A stretch of 64,000 nucleotides of DNA from Calothrix sp. NIES-4105 (GTDB taxonomy: Bacteria; Cyanobacteriota; Cyanobacteriia; Cyanobacteriales; Nostocaceae), in assembly GCF_002368415.1 (NCBI RefSeq), contig NZ_AP018290.1:4849614-4913613 (forward strand), read 5' to 3'. Every line of letters starts with the position of its first letter. The first letter of the stretch is position 1. Below are positions 17,870 to 27,524 of the stretch, piece by piece. The notes beneath the pieces were generated by a model that saw nothing but the letters and a program-made list of their open reading frames with translations, did not search any database and was not told the origin of the DNA. The translations under genes and the position numbers were made by a program.

Positions 17870-20800
17870 ATGTTAAAAATGACACGATATAAGCGTTTTT
17901 GGCGCCCCAAGAGCGGGCTAGGAAGTTTGTTAGCTTTTGGGGGAGTAATCGTATCTACTAATTGTGCATTAGCGCAGCAGAGTAACATTGTTCCTGATAA
18001 TACTTTGGGCGCCCTTAGTTCTGTAGTTACACCTAATGTTGATATCAATGGTATTAAGAGTGAACAGATATCAGGGGGAGCAAGTCGAGGTATTAATTTA
18101 TTTCATAGTTTTCAAGAATTCAATATTAAGGACGGACACGGCGCCTATTTTACTAATCCCACTGGCGTTGAAAACATTTTGAGTCGAGTTACAGGGGGTA
18201 ACGCTTCTTCCATTTTGGGAAAGCTGGGAGTATTAGGCAATGCCAACCTGTTTTTGATTAATCCGTCTGGAATTATATTTGGGCAAAATGCCAGTTTGGA
18301 TGTTAGGGGTTCGTTTGTAGGGACGACAGCTAATGCGATCGGGTTGTCTAATGGAGACATTTTCAGTGCTAATCCGGGAGAACCTCTGCCAACAGGGCTT
18401 TTAAATGTGAATCCTAATGCGTTTTTCTTCAATCAAATTGCGGCTCAACCTATCACAGTCAACTCACGTAGGTATATAGGGAATCGTTTTGGTTCGCCCG
18501 ATCCTTTTAACGCATTTAATAGCTATCAGGGGTTAAAGGTTCCTGATAGTAAGAGTTTGTTACTACTGGGCGGCAATGTAAGTTTGGATGGTGGGATTTT
18601 ACAGGCTTTGGGTGGTCGAGTCGAACTAGGAGGAGTAATAGGTCTGGGAACAGTAGGGCTAGTTGTTGATAGCAGTAATCTAAGTTTGAGTTTTCCCGAT
18701 GTTGTGCAAAGAGCAGATGTATCGCTTACCAACATGGCTGTAGTTGATGTTATTGCTGGAGGTGGGGGTAGTATTGCAGTCAACGCCCGGAACTTAGATA
18801 TTTTGGGAGTAAGTAAGCTTCTTGCTGGAATAGGAAAAGGTAATGGTTCAGTTGACTCTCAGGCGGGAGATATTACGCTCAATGCTACAGGGGCAATCAC
18901 GATAGGGCAGTCAGATTACTCAAGCACAATTGAAAACAATGTAAATTCTAATGCCATTGGTAATGGGGGTAATATTAACATCCAAGCTGGGTCGCTCTCC
19001 ATGACTGATAATGCTGTTCTAAGTACCAGCACCGCTGGACAGGGGAATGCTGGCAGCATATCCGTGCAAGTTAAGGGCGCGGTCGATCTCATAGACAACA
19101 GCTATATCGACAGTTCTGCAAGCTCTTTTGCTATGGGCAATGGTGGCAATATCCAGATTAAGGCTGGGTCGCTCTTGATGGATCGCGCTCGGTTGAGTGC
19201 CAGCACCACTCGTACTCAAACAAGAGGCATGCCTTCTGGGCAAGGGAATGGCGGCAGCATATCTGTGCAGGTTGAGGGCGAGGTCGATCTGATACACAGC
19301 TCTATCGACAGCATTGTGGGCTTTGGAGTAGTGGGCAACGGTGGCAACATTCAGATCATGGCTGAGTCGCTCTCCATGACTGATGAAGCTATTGTCAGTA
19401 CCAGAATTGAAGGACAGGGGAATGCTGGCAATATATCCGTGCAGGTTGAGGATGAGGTTTCTCTCACAACTAGTTATATCAACAGCTTTGTGAACTTTTT
19501 GGGTAAAAACTTTAGCGCAGTTGGCAAAGGTGGCGACATCCAGATTAAGGCTGGGTCACTGACAATGAATGCTGACCCTCGTTTAAGAACCATGTCTGGA
19601 GCAAGCATAAGTGCTAGCACACTTGGAACGGGAAATGCTGGCAGCATATCCATGCAGGTTGAAGACAAGGTTTCTCTCTCAGGCAACAGCTTTATCAGCA
19701 GCGATGTGGGTTATAATGCTCTGGGTAATGGTGGCGATATCAACATCAAAGCTAGGTCGCTCTCGATGACGGATGGTACTGGGCTGACTAGCAGAACAGA
19801 AGGGAAAGGAAATGCTGGCGACATATTTGTACAAGTTGAGAATGAGGTTTCTCTGAAAAACAACTCGATTGACAGCAATGTCAGCACACCCTCAGCAGTC
19901 GGCGACGCTGGCAATATCCAGATAAAGGCTAGGTCGATCCTGATGACTGATGGCGCCAAGCTAAATACCAGCACACAAGGACAGGGTGATGCAGGAAATA
20001 TTGAGATCAATGCTGATGATTCTGTCAGCATTTCTGGATTTAATCCAGAAGTTAAATTACTATCCAGTGGATTGTTTACCAGTACTGAGGAAAGAGCCAT
20101 TGGTCAAGGCGGCGATATATCAATCACTACTGGTATTTTGCGCCTGTCAGATGGAGCAGTTTTAAATGCAAGAACTAGAAATGATGCAAGTGGTGGTAAT
20201 ATCACTGTTAAAACCAATACACTAGATCTGATTGGTGGCGGACAAATCCTGACCAGTACCTTCAGTAGTGGGAGTGCAGGTAACATCACTGTCAATGCCA
20301 GTGATCACGTCAATATCTCTGGCAGTGATCGCACATACGCTACTCGCCTTGAAGAATTTGGTGAGGCAAGAGTTGATCCGGACGGTCTCAATAGTGGCTT
20401 ATTTGCTCGCGTTAGAGGTAACGCAACTGCTAATGCTGGCAAAGTTGAAGTTAATGCTGGCTCGATCCGTCTTGACAAGCAGGGTACTATTACAACTGAA
20501 ACTACATCGGGTGAAGGTGGGGATATTATCTTGAACGTCAGAGATATTCTACTACTGCGTAACAACAGCAGCATCACTGCCACCGCAGGCACAGCACAGC
20601 AGGGCGGAAAGGGTGGTAACATTACTATCAACACGCCTAATGGTTTTATCGTTGCTCGACCAACAGAAAATAGCGACATCACAGCTAATGCTTATACAGG
20701 CAAGGGCGGTAGAGTCGGAATCACCGCATTTGGTATCTATGGCACTCAATTTCGAGAAAAAGAGAATCCTCAAACAAACGACATCACCGCCAGTTCTACA

Positions 20801-21223
20801 TTTGGCATTAATGGTACTGTCGAAGTAAATACCCCCGATATCGATCCCAATCGCGGATTAATTAACTTACTAGTCGTACCAGTTGATACTGATGTAGCGC
20901 AAGTATGTAGTGCAGGTGGAACTACTGCACAAAGTAGATTTACTATTACTGGACGTGGTGGCTTACCTTCTAATCCAAGTGAGAGCCTTAGTACTGATGC
21001 AGTGCAGGTAGATTTGGTGACACTTAACCCGAAATTTAAGCAACCCTCTAATACAATTTCCACAAGTGCTATTAGCCCTGCACCAATTCCTATTGTCGAA
21101 GCTACTAGATGGGTGAAAAATACCAGAGGAGAAATAGTGTTAACTGCTACACCTACAAGAGCGCAGCATAGTTCCTGGCAGAAAACAGATGATTGTCGCG
21201 TACTCAATCAACGACAAAAATGA
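17870..21223 (+). CDS. Two-partner-secretion exoprotein 2
   Basis: The 1117-residue protein begins MLKMTRYKRFW with a signal region (LGSLLAFGGVIVSTNCALAQ). The TPS domain has NLFHSFQEFNI, GVENILSRVTGGN and [16 protein letters not shown]. Residues about 340-730 are repeats of 60-75 residues with GNGGNIQIKAGSL and GQGNAGSISVQVE. The C-terminal module is the same as in the other two exoproteins ([30 protein letters not shown]). The first 200 bp of the gene and its upstream region are nearly identical to exoprotein 3, so they are duplicates. A surface or adhesin role is inferred. Confidence 0.9.
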   Translation: MLKMTRYKRFWRPKSGLGSLLAFGGVIVSTNCALAQQSNIVPDNTLGALSSVVTPNVDINGIKSEQISGGASRGINLFHSFQEFNIKDGHGAYFTNPTGVENILSRVTGGNASSILGKLGVLGNANLFLINPSGIIFGQNASLDVRGSFVGTTANAIGLSNGDIFSANPGEPLPTGLLNVNPNAFFFNQIAAQPITVNSRRYIGNRFGSPDPFNAFNSYQGLKVPDSKSLLLLGGNVSLDGGILQALGGRVELGGVIGLGTVGLVVDSSNLSLSFPDVVQRADVSLTNMAVVDVIAGGGGSIAVNARNLDILGVSKLLAGIGKGNGSVDSQAGDITLNATGAITIGQSDYSSTIENNVNSNAIGNGGNINIQAGSLSMTDNAVLSTSTAGQGNAGSISVQVKGAVDLIDNSYIDSSASSFAMGNGGNIQIKAGSLLMDRARLSASTTRTQTRGMPSGQGNGGSISVQVEGEVDLIHSSIDSIVGFGVVGNGGNIQIMAESLSMTDEAIVSTRIEGQGNAGNISVQVEDEVSLTTSYINSFVNFLGKNFSAVGKGGDIQIKAGSLTMNADPRLRTMSGASISASTLGTGNAGSISMQVEDKVSLSGNSFISSDVGYNALGNGGDINIKARSLSMTDGTGLTSRTEGKGNAGDIFVQVENEVSLKNNSIDSNVSTPSAVGDAGNIQIKARSILMTDGAKLNTSTQGQGDAGNIEINADDSVSISGFNPEVKLLSSGLFTSTEERAIGQGGDISITTGILRLSDGAVLNARTRNDASGGNITVKTNTLDLIGGGQILTSTFSSGSAGNITVNASDHVNISGSDRTYATRLEEFGEARVDPDGLNSGLFARVRGNATANAGKVEVNAGSIRLDKQGTITTETTSGEGGDIILNVRDILLLRNNSSITATAGTAQQGGKGGNITINTPNGFIVARPTENSDITANAYTGKGGRVGITAFGIYGTQFREKENPQTNDITASSTFGINGTVEVNTPDIDPNRGLINLLVVPVDTDVAQVCSAGGTTAQSRFTITGRGGLPSNPSESLSTDAVQVDLVTLNPKFKQPSNTISTSAISPAPIPIVEATRWVKNTRGEIVLTATPTRAQHSSWQKTDDCRVLNQRQK

Positions 21224-21244
21224 TGATGTAATTAATTACACTAA

Positions 21245-22483
21245 TCAAGCTTCTTGCTGAATTGATAAAAGACTTGATTTGAGGGCAGCACCCCAACTTC
21301 GACTAGCATCGTAAAACTGCTGCTGAAGTTTCAAACAAGCAAGGCGCTTTTGTTCATAGGTTCTGGAATTACTATACAGTTCCACTATTGCCTGTGCATA
21401 TGCCTCTGGGTTATCGGGTGGAACTTCAACAGCAGCAGGACGCACGTAGGACAAGGCTGGGCAAACAGCGCTCGTCACTACCGGACGACCGGACAAAATG
21501 CTTTCGGCAACGGCACGATTGAAACCCTCGATAAAATCACTACGGGTAGGTACTATCAGAATGTGGGTTTTCCCAAAAATTTCTTGCATTTGTTGCTTAT
21601 CACAATACCCATGAAAGATAAAAAATCTATCTAAGGAGTGTTGTATTACACTCTGACGCAGAGAATCTAATGCTGTACCATCGCCGCAAATATCAAAAAT
21701 AATGTCTTTTATTCCCTGTTTTGATATTTTTCTAGCAACTTCTAGCAAGTCAAAGACACCTTTATCGAACTCAATACGACCAATAAACAAAACCCGAAAA
21801 GCTGATAATTCTTTAGAGCATTCCTTTTCTTTGGTGGTGACTTGAAAACTTCGTTCGGGTGGAGGTGCAATATTGTCAAAGTAACCGCGTCGATACGTTG
21901 GGTTGAATTCATAAATAGATTGATTTCGGTATTGCGTCAATTTTGTAACTTGTTCAGCAATATCACGCGAGACTACATGTATGCTATGACACGATGATTG
22001 GAACAAGCTGCGACTTAACTTCAGAATAATTCTTTCACCGAAAGTTTGCTCTCGATACTTACGCCACAAAGTACAGTGAAGACACGGAATGACTTTGATT
22101 CCTATCCAATTAAACAGTAATAAAACAAACCAGTATGTTGTACCGCTAGCAAAAAACGCAACATTTGCACGAAAGCGAATTGCTACAGTTAATAACTGCA
22201 ATCCCCGTAACAGTTGACGTAGGTGATAGAAGATACCAGAACCATTTGCAAAAAAAACCGGACGACGTTCAACAATAAAATTTTTGTCTTTAATAATTTC
22301 AGCCGCAAAAGATTCTGCAATAACGTAGCCTTTTGCATCCAAGCTTTTACAGACTTCGTAAAATTGGCCAGAGTAAGTCATCGATACTTGCGACGAAGTA
22401 TCTTCACCTTTTCGCCAAGATTTGTATGAATCTATAACATTTTCTGGGCCAAGTGCGTATAGAATTCGTAACTGTTTTGACAT
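21245..22483 (-). CDS. Glycosyltransferase family 4-like protein
   Basis: The 412-residue protein has the GT-B layout. An N-terminal domain (LRILYALGPENVI at about 5-17) contains a hydrophobic segment near residues 120-135 (TTYWFVLLLFNWIGIKVIP). The C-terminal domain begins VLFIGRIEFDKGVFDLLEVA, followed by FDICGDG and EGFNRAVAESILSGRPVVTS, which carries the E-x7-E type motif. It transfers a sugar from an activated donor, but the acceptor is unknown. It is convergent with exoprotein 2, with a gap of only 21 bp. It may decorate a surface polymer or a secreted protein. Confidence 0.85.
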   Translation of the reverse strand: MSKQLRILYALGPENVIDSYKSWRKGEDTSSQVSMTYSGQFYEVCKSLDAKGYVIAESFAAEIIKDKNFIVERRPVFFANGSGIFYHLRQLLRGLQLLTVAIRFRANVAFFASGTTYWFVLLLFNWIGIKVIPCLHCTLWRKYREQTFGERIILKLSRSLFQSSCHSIHVVSRDIAEQVTKLTQYRNQSIYEFNPTYRRGYFDNIAPPPERSFQVTTKEKECSKELSAFRVLFIGRIEFDKGVFDLLEVARKISKQGIKDIIFDICGDGTALDSLRQSVIQHSLDRFFIFHGYCDKQQMQEIFGKTHILIVPTRSDFIEGFNRAVAESILSGRPVVTSAVCPALSYVRPAAVEVPPDNPEAYAQAIVELYSNSRTYEQKRLACLKLQQQFYDASRSWGAALKSSLLSIQQEA

Positions 22484-22646
22484 ATGATAACAAGAATTTA
22501 TCCTTGAAAGGCTTTGCCTACTTATCAGAATTAAAAGCTCAGAATTTACACAACTATTTACAAAAATTCATAATTAGAAAGTGAATCGGCTCAAATTGGA
22601 AAACAAGAATAATTATTTTGAAAAGAAAAGATTTGAAAAATAAAAA

Positions 22647-22665
22647 CATAACTCATGAAGTTATG
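22647..22665. promoter_or_regulatory. Inverted repeat CATAACT-N5-AGTTATG, copy 2
   Basis: CATAACTCATGAAGTTATG has perfect 7-bp arms. It is 164 bp upstream of the glycosyltransferase start and in the divergent gap before the MacA-like gene. Confidence 0.6.
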
Positions 22666-22789
22666 CATCATTAAATAAGTCAAAGTGTCGCATATACGCT
22701 TAGAACCATGCTAAATTTGTTATGAGGTTGCCCATGTCGGTGCTTTAAACAACACAATCTGTACCAATACTACTCGGTTAAGATTAAAA

Positions 22790-23110
22790 TCCCCCCAACC
22801 CCCCTTAATAAGCTACCGTGTACACACAACTTCTTGGCATCGGGGGCAGGGGAGCTAGTGGTGCTCTTGAGGTATGGAAAATCAAGCAATTGGAGAGTTG
22901 GGAGATTTCAAAAAATTAATTCCAGGGCACCAATACGTGAATACGTGCGGAACTCTTAAGCCTTTAAAACCATGCCTTTTTTCCTCAGAGCCACCCCTGC
23001 CACCCCTGCTACCCCTGCTTTTTAAGACTTGTGTGTACACCGTAGCCGCGTGTCAGGGGGGCTACAGGGGGTTATAAAGTCCCCCTTATTAAGGGGAATT
23101 TAGGGGGATC
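22790..23110. mobile_element. MITE-like element with nested inverted repeats
   Basis: The outer arms are the C-rich/CCTTAATAAG type repeat (22790-22811) and its inverted counterpart (23080-23110). The inner arms are CTACCGTGTACACACAA at 22813-22829 and its complement at 23029-23045, with 16 of 17 bases matching. The 320-bp unit encodes no transposase. The small open frame at 22874-23077 is low-complexity Pro/Leu. It could be a non-autonomous element or a large hairpin repeat. Confidence 0.5.
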
Positions 23111-23181
23111 GACGTTGAGTAAATTTCTTAAGCGAGCAGTATTACCATCTATACCCATTTGATTAAGCTGCAAGCGATTGT

Positions 23182-24693
23182 ATGACCTCAAAAACGGCAA
23201 GTGCTACGCTTATGGAGCAGGGTAAAAAAAAGTTCAAGACAGGAATTAGATGGTTAGCGTGGTCAGGAGTTTTGGCTACACTTAGCATCGGCGGCTGGCT
23301 AATTTATGTCCATCAGAATCGACCAGTCGAGTCGGTACAACAGCCTGTAGTTGCCGTCGAACGTGGCAACATTGAAACCACAATCAATGAGAGTGGCATT
23401 CTGGAACTGCGCGGTCAACAGACCCTTAAGTCTCCGGCAGAAGGTGCAGTTGAGCGGGTGCTAGTGCGGCTAGGTGATCGCGTTAAAGCCGCTCAACCGC
23501 TGATTATTCTACGTAACCCCGACCGACAAACTATCCTCGCCAACCAACAGTTGCTAATTCAAAAACAGCAACTCACCATCACAAATAACCGTCAAAAAAT
23601 AGTCGAAGCTGAGGCAAAGCTAGAAGCAATTAAACGGGAAGACCAGACTAACAAGCAATTCCAGATTCAAAAACAGCAACTCACCTTCACAAGTAACCAA
23701 GAGAAAGTAGTCGAAGCCTCAGAAGCACTAAAAGACGAAGAAAAGAAACTCCAAGAGCTTGAGGTTTTAGATCAAAGGGGCTTCATTCCCAAAAACGAAC
23801 TTCGCGCGCAGGAAGAACAGGTTCGCCGTGCAAAATCTGCCGTGCGCGCGGCTCAGTTAACTGTCAGTAGCGATAAACTCGAACTCCAGAACCTTCAGAT
23901 TGAGCTACAAAATACGCAACAGCAAAGGCAGAACAAAGTTATGGAGGCTCAATCTGCCCTGCGGGAGGCTCAGTTAGCCGTCAACACCGATACCCGTGAG
24001 CTGAGGCGCCTTCAGTTGGAGTTGCAAAAAATTCAACAGCAACTCCAAAACAATGTCTTGAGTGCGCCAATTGATGGTAAAGTCCTCGACATCAAAGTTA
24101 AGGATGGAGAAGGAGTTCAGTTGCGTACTGACATGCTCACTCTGGGCGATTCCTCCCAAGAACTGGTGTTGCTACAGCTTTCCACCCTCAATGCAGCCAA
24201 AGTCCGAGTCAACCAATTGGCTCGCATCAGTGTCATCGGTCCCAATGCTCAATCATTTGAGGGACGGGTGCAGAGCTTGTCTCCCATCGCAACTACTTCT
24301 TCTGGAAACGAGAGCCAAGGCAGCAGCCAACAAGCGGCGCAAGCGGGGCAAGCAACGGTATCTGCAAAAGTGCGACTTAATACTCCTTCCGGCAAGCTGA
24401 TTCCAGGCAGCCAGGTAAATGTCGAGATTATTTTGCTTTCTCGGCAGAACGTGGTGGTTTTGGACACGGAAGCGATTCAGCGGTCTGAAGAAAAGCCTTT
24501 CGTGTTGGTGCGGGATAAACAAGGTAAAGCTCAGAAAAAAAACATCACTCTAGGGCTAGAGGGGTTGACTAATGTGGAAGTAACCTCTGGTCTGCGTCCT
24601 GGCGATCAAGTGGTGCTGCCCTCAGCTGATTCCAAATCGGAACCAGGAACGTCAAGCTCCCAAGACAACCCAAAAGAAGGTAAAAGCGAATAA
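23182..24693 (+). CDS. MacA/HlyD-like periplasmic adaptor protein
   Basis: The 503-residue protein has one membrane anchor (about 26-42, WSGVLATLSIGGWLIYV). A biotinyl-lipoyl half follows (SPAEGAVERVLVRLGDRV), then a long coiled-coil hairpin (about 110-290), the second lipoyl half (LSAPIDGKVLDIKVKDGEGV) and a beta-barrel domain. The tail is Ser/Gly-rich. It should link an inner membrane ABC permease to an outer membrane channel. It is followed by a MacB-like permease after 1 bp. A shorter start at 23212 is possible; neither start has a clear ribosome site. Confidence 0.87.
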   Translation: MTSKTASATLMEQGKKKFKTGIRWLAWSGVLATLSIGGWLIYVHQNRPVESVQQPVVAVERGNIETTINESGILELRGQQTLKSPAEGAVERVLVRLGDRVKAAQPLIILRNPDRQTILANQQLLIQKQQLTITNNRQKIVEAEAKLEAIKREDQTNKQFQIQKQQLTFTSNQEKVVEASEALKDEEKKLQELEVLDQRGFIPKNELRAQEEQVRRAKSAVRAAQLTVSSDKLELQNLQIELQNTQQQRQNKVMEAQSALREAQLAVNTDTRELRRLQLELQKIQQQLQNNVLSAPIDGKVLDIKVKDGEGVQLRTDMLTLGDSSQELVLLQLSTLNAAKVRVNQLARISVIGPNAQSFEGRVQSLSPIATTSSGNESQGSSQQAAQAGQATVSAKVRLNTPSGKLIPGSQVNVEIILLSRQNVVVLDTEAIQRSEEKPFVLVRDKQGKAQKKNITLGLEGLTNVEVTSGLRPGDQVVLPSADSKSEPGTSSSQDNPKEGKSE

Positions 24694-24694
24694 C

Positions 24695-25858
24695 ATGAGT
24701 CTCAAATCTTTCGACCTACTTACTCTTACTATTCGTTCTCTAAGCGGCAACCCTTTGCGTTCCACCCTAACCACCTTGGGCATTTTTATGGGTGTAGCTG
24801 CGGTGACAGCGACGCTTCAGGTTGGCAGCATTAGTCGGGCAGTGATTGTCCGTCAAATGGCAGAGCGAGATGCACCTCAAGTAACAGTATTCCCAGAGTC
24901 GCAAATGAAGCTAGAAGACATGAAATTTCTGCAAAAACGGCTCTTGGGCTTGCAAGCAATTAGCGCGTCTAGTGCCCCAACTTCTTCTCAAACATTTTTT
25001 CAAGATAAGGAAGCAAAGAATCCTTCGATGTTGGGTGTTTCCCAAAACTTCTTGCTCACATCGGGTAAGCAACTAGTGAAGGGACGGTTCTTCACAACAG
25101 CAGATTTTGCCACCTATCGACCTGTGGTGGTAATCGATCAATTTCTCGCAGACAAACTTTTCAAAGGTCAAAAGCCCACGGGTAAGCGCATCTATGCCGA
25201 TCACCGTCCGTATATTGTTGTAGGAGTGGTAAAGACTAATGCCAGTAACAACCAGGCGCCTGAAGGTGAGCTACTAATACCGATGTCGGTTTTCAATGCC
25301 TTAATGGGTAGCCAGAATATTGGAACTATTTGGATGCGCCCTCGCAAACTTGAAGACCTGAAAAACTTGGAAGACCAAACAAAGAAACTGTTGGAGCAGC
25401 GCTTTTCTGGTAAAAAATTTTATGTTGTGAACAATGTGGAAGACATTCTGGAGCAACAGAAAACCCTTGAATCCGTTTCACGGGCACTGGCAGCAGTGGG
25501 GGTCATCTCTCTATTGGTGGGTGGTGTCGGTATTGCCAATATCACGATTGCCACTGTAGCAGAGCGTACTTCTGAGATTGGTCTGAAGCTGGCAATAGGG
25601 GCAACAAAGCAGGACATCATGTTGCAGTTCATTCTCGAAGCGGTGCTTTTGAGCTTATTGGGGGGAACTGTTGCAATCGCCTCGGTGCATGGATTGACGT
25701 TAGTAGTTGCTGGTACTTTTAATTTGCCCTACCAATTTGAAAGCAGTACAGCAGCCTTGTCGTTAGGGTCAGCACTCCTGGTGGGGGTGGGCGCTGGTTT
25801 TCTCCCGGCTCTGCGAGCTAGTCAGCTAAATCCTGTTACAGCTTTGCGTAGCACGTAG
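24695..25858 (+). CDS. MacB/FtsX-type ABC transporter permease
   Basis: The 387-residue protein has a MacB-like periplasmic core domain between a first membrane segment (about 22-45) and three C-terminal ones (about 270-295, 310-335, 355-380). GGVGIANITIATVAERTSEIGLKLAIGAT is the family's hallmark stretch (about residues 275-303). The ATPase domain fused in E. coli MacB is absent, and no ATPase gene follows. AGAAGG precedes the ATG. It probably works with the adaptor gene before it, and with an ATPase encoded elsewhere. Confidence 0.87.
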   Translation: MSLKSFDLLTLTIRSLSGNPLRSTLTTLGIFMGVAAVTATLQVGSISRAVIVRQMAERDAPQVTVFPESQMKLEDMKFLQKRLLGLQAISASSAPTSSQTFFQDKEAKNPSMLGVSQNFLLTSGKQLVKGRFFTTADFATYRPVVVIDQFLADKLFKGQKPTGKRIYADHRPYIVVGVVKTNASNNQAPEGELLIPMSVFNALMGSQNIGTIWMRPRKLEDLKNLEDQTKKLLEQRFSGKKFYVVNNVEDILEQQKTLESVSRALAAVGVISLLVGGVGIANITIATVAERTSEIGLKLAIGATKQDIMLQFILEAVLLSLLGGTVAIASVHGLTLVVAGTFNLPYQFESSTAALSLGSALLVGVGAGFLPALRASQLNPVTALRST

Positions 25859-25880
25859 TGCTTGCTGTAGGCATCGCAAT

Positions 25881-25921
25881 AAACTACCCCACTCGATTTT
25901 TAGAATTGGGTGGGGTAGTTT
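25881..25921. terminator. Bidirectional hairpin terminator
   Basis: AAACTACCCCAC pairs exactly with GTGGGGTAGTTT across a 17-base loop. A- and T-rich flanks lie between two convergent genes, so it could end both transcripts. Confidence 0.75.
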
Positions 25922-25943
25922 ATTATCTAGCCGTTATTGACTA

Positions 25944-26366
25944 TCAAGAATATCTCAGGTTTCCATCATTATTGTAGATTCCCCGAATCAGAATCGATGT
26001 TGGGTTGTATGTGCCATTTATTCTACGACAACTTGCTGTTAGGGTAGCTCCTGCAACAGAAATGCTCCGACAAGAACTTTGATAACTACTTGCCGCTGTG
26101 GGACTGCCAGTATACCTCAAGTTTCCATCGTTATTGTAAATTCCTCGAATCAGAATCGATGTTGGGTTGTATGTGCCATTTCTTCTACGACAACTTGCTG
26201 TTAGGGTCGCTCCAGCAACAGAAATGTTCCGACAAGAACTTTGATAACTACTAGGAGAGGATGGTCCTGCCAAAGCAGTATCAATGGGAATTGTAGCCAA
26301 CATTGCACTACAAGCTGCAAGAGTTATTAAACCTGATGACCGACTTAGCTTTGTAAGATAAGACAT
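25944..26366 (-). CDS. Secreted cyanovirin-N homologue (CVNH lectin-like)
   Basis: The 140-residue protein has a signal peptide (LITLAACSAMLATIPIDTALA). Two tandem 46-48-residue units follow, each with SYQSSCR, GATLTASCRR, GTYNPTSI and NNDGNLRY. This is the cyanovirin-N pattern, in which two such units make one carbohydrate-binding domain with a Cys pair in each unit. The two units differ at only about two positions, far fewer than in classic members. The ATG at 26366 is preferred over 26372 because AAGGAAG is seven bases upstream of it. A secreted mannose-type lectin role is inferred from the family. Confidence 0.88.
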   Translation of the reverse strand: MSYLTKLSRSSGLITLAACSAMLATIPIDTALAGPSSPSSYQSSCRNISVAGATLTASCRRRNGTYNPTSILIRGIYNNDGNLRYTGSPTAASSYQSSCRSISVAGATLTASCRRINGTYNPTSILIRGIYNNDGNLRYS

Positions 26367-26530
26367 AAGCATTCTTCCTTGATAAATAGAGTTTTATTGC
26401 CCTTGCTTTACCTGAAAAACGACAATATAAATACCAACAGTTGCTTGGTTAGCCCGCTGGTATTACTTGCCTATTTTTGGCACCGCGATTTCAAATTGAG
26501 AGTAAATCTAAACTCTTGTCAGAGGTCAAA

Positions 26531-26848
26531 TTAGCATTTCTTCAGTCCGTCAAACCGGGGCGAACGTCCTACGACGGTGTGAGAGAAGCTTGTTCCAGGG
26601 GCGAGCGTGTTACATGCGCTATCGAAACCGAACGCCCAGAGTACCTTGACTCGTTGCGTCGTCTTGCAATCGTTAGTTACCCTGACGGTTTGGCTTGCGC
26701 GACCGGTACTGCGTCTTGTGGAAACACAGGTTGGCGCGGGAGCGGCAAGTGATGGTGGGACGGCGCCAACAAGCGAAAGAGAGGTTGCGGCAGTACCGAT
26801 AGCAGCCAACCGAACCAAATGTGTAACCTTTGCTATTGCTTTGTTCAT
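26531..26848 (-). CDS. Small secreted protein, possibly tendamistat (alpha-amylase inhibitor)-like
   Basis: The 105-residue protein has a signal peptide (AAIGTAATSLSLVGAVPPSLAA). The mature part has four Cys spaced C-x19-C, then C and a C-terminal Cys. The pattern TCVS, VTNDCKTTQRVKVLWAF, CNTLAPG and FDGLKKC recalls the tendamistat-type beta-sandwich. The inhibitor's Trp-Arg-Tyr triad is not present, so amylase inhibition is doubtful. It is divergent from the TolC gene and preceded by the duplicated regulatory region with the CATAACT repeat. Confidence 0.65.
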   Translation of the reverse strand: MNKAIAKVTHLVRLAAIGTAATSLSLVGAVPPSLAAPAPTCVSTRRSTGRASQTVRVTNDCKTTQRVKVLWAFGFDSACNTLAPGTSFSHTVVGRSPRFDGLKKC

Positions 26849-26989
26849 GATTTATCTCCTTTAGGATTTACGCATTGAGAAAATAAAAACAATCTGCATC
26901 ACTTTGTTGGTGCAGTAATTTGAACTTTAAAGTTAATTCAAACTCTGACAAAAGTTTGGGGTTTGCATTAAGAGTGTAGGTGGAGTTAT

Positions 26990-27300
26990 AGTTCTTATTC
27001 ACCTACTTTTATCAAGTAGAATTAAGCTATCAATGCCTAATCTACTTAATTCAATTTTTAGACTAGCAAATCTATAAAGTCAAGGTGATGAAACTGATTA
27101 ATAAAACATAACTACAGTAGTTATGTTTCGATTATGTAAAATTTCAAAAACTTAAGATTATTTCAAATTATGAATAGTAATATTGAGATGACTTACTACT
27201 TATCTTTAAAACCTTGTTGTTAATAAATTCATAATTTTTGCGCTCAAAACTAAAGCACTTTTGTTTCCGAAACTTACACAAAAGGTAAGGTAAGTAGTGT
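26990..27300. repeat. Duplicated regulatory region, copy A, with CATAACT inverted repeat
   Basis: This region upstream of the secreted protein at 26848 is similar over its length to 30200-30515. Shared blocks in order are CACCTACTTTTATC, CAATGCCTAATCTA, AGTCAAGGTGAT, the 19-bp CATAACT repeat at 27107-27125 and TTTTGTTTCCGAAACTTAC. The rest of the gap to 27524 contains no recognised gene. Confidence 0.7.
27107..27125. promoter_or_regulatory. Inverted repeat CATAACT-N5-AGTTATG, copy 3
   Basis: CATAACTACAGTAGTTATG is a complete palindrome apart from its central base. It lies in the divergent gap between a small secreted protein and the TolC-like gene. Confidence 0.65.
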
Positions 27301-27524
27301 AGGGTAAAATCATGACTAGTATCCAGACGGCAATAAGTTTTACTAAACGTAAACTACTGCCCGATGCAACTTGCACGCGCTGACAACGCCAACCTGACAG
27401 TAGCGGTAATGTCTAGAGATTTGACTGTTCAGTTCAAAGCGAATGGCTTTGTTTAGGCAGTGTCGAAAATGAATCTCAATCCGCGCATCAGCCAAGTAGA
27501 ACAATCTACTAAATTAACCTCGTT

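Noticed and set aside
22874-23077. 67-residue plus-strand frame
   Set aside because: It lies inside the MITE-like repeat and its Pro/Leu run comes from CCACCCCTG-type low-complexity DNA.
26477-26864. Plus-strand frames opposite the tendamistat-like gene
   Set aside because: They are antisense to a gene with a clear signal peptide and Cys pattern.
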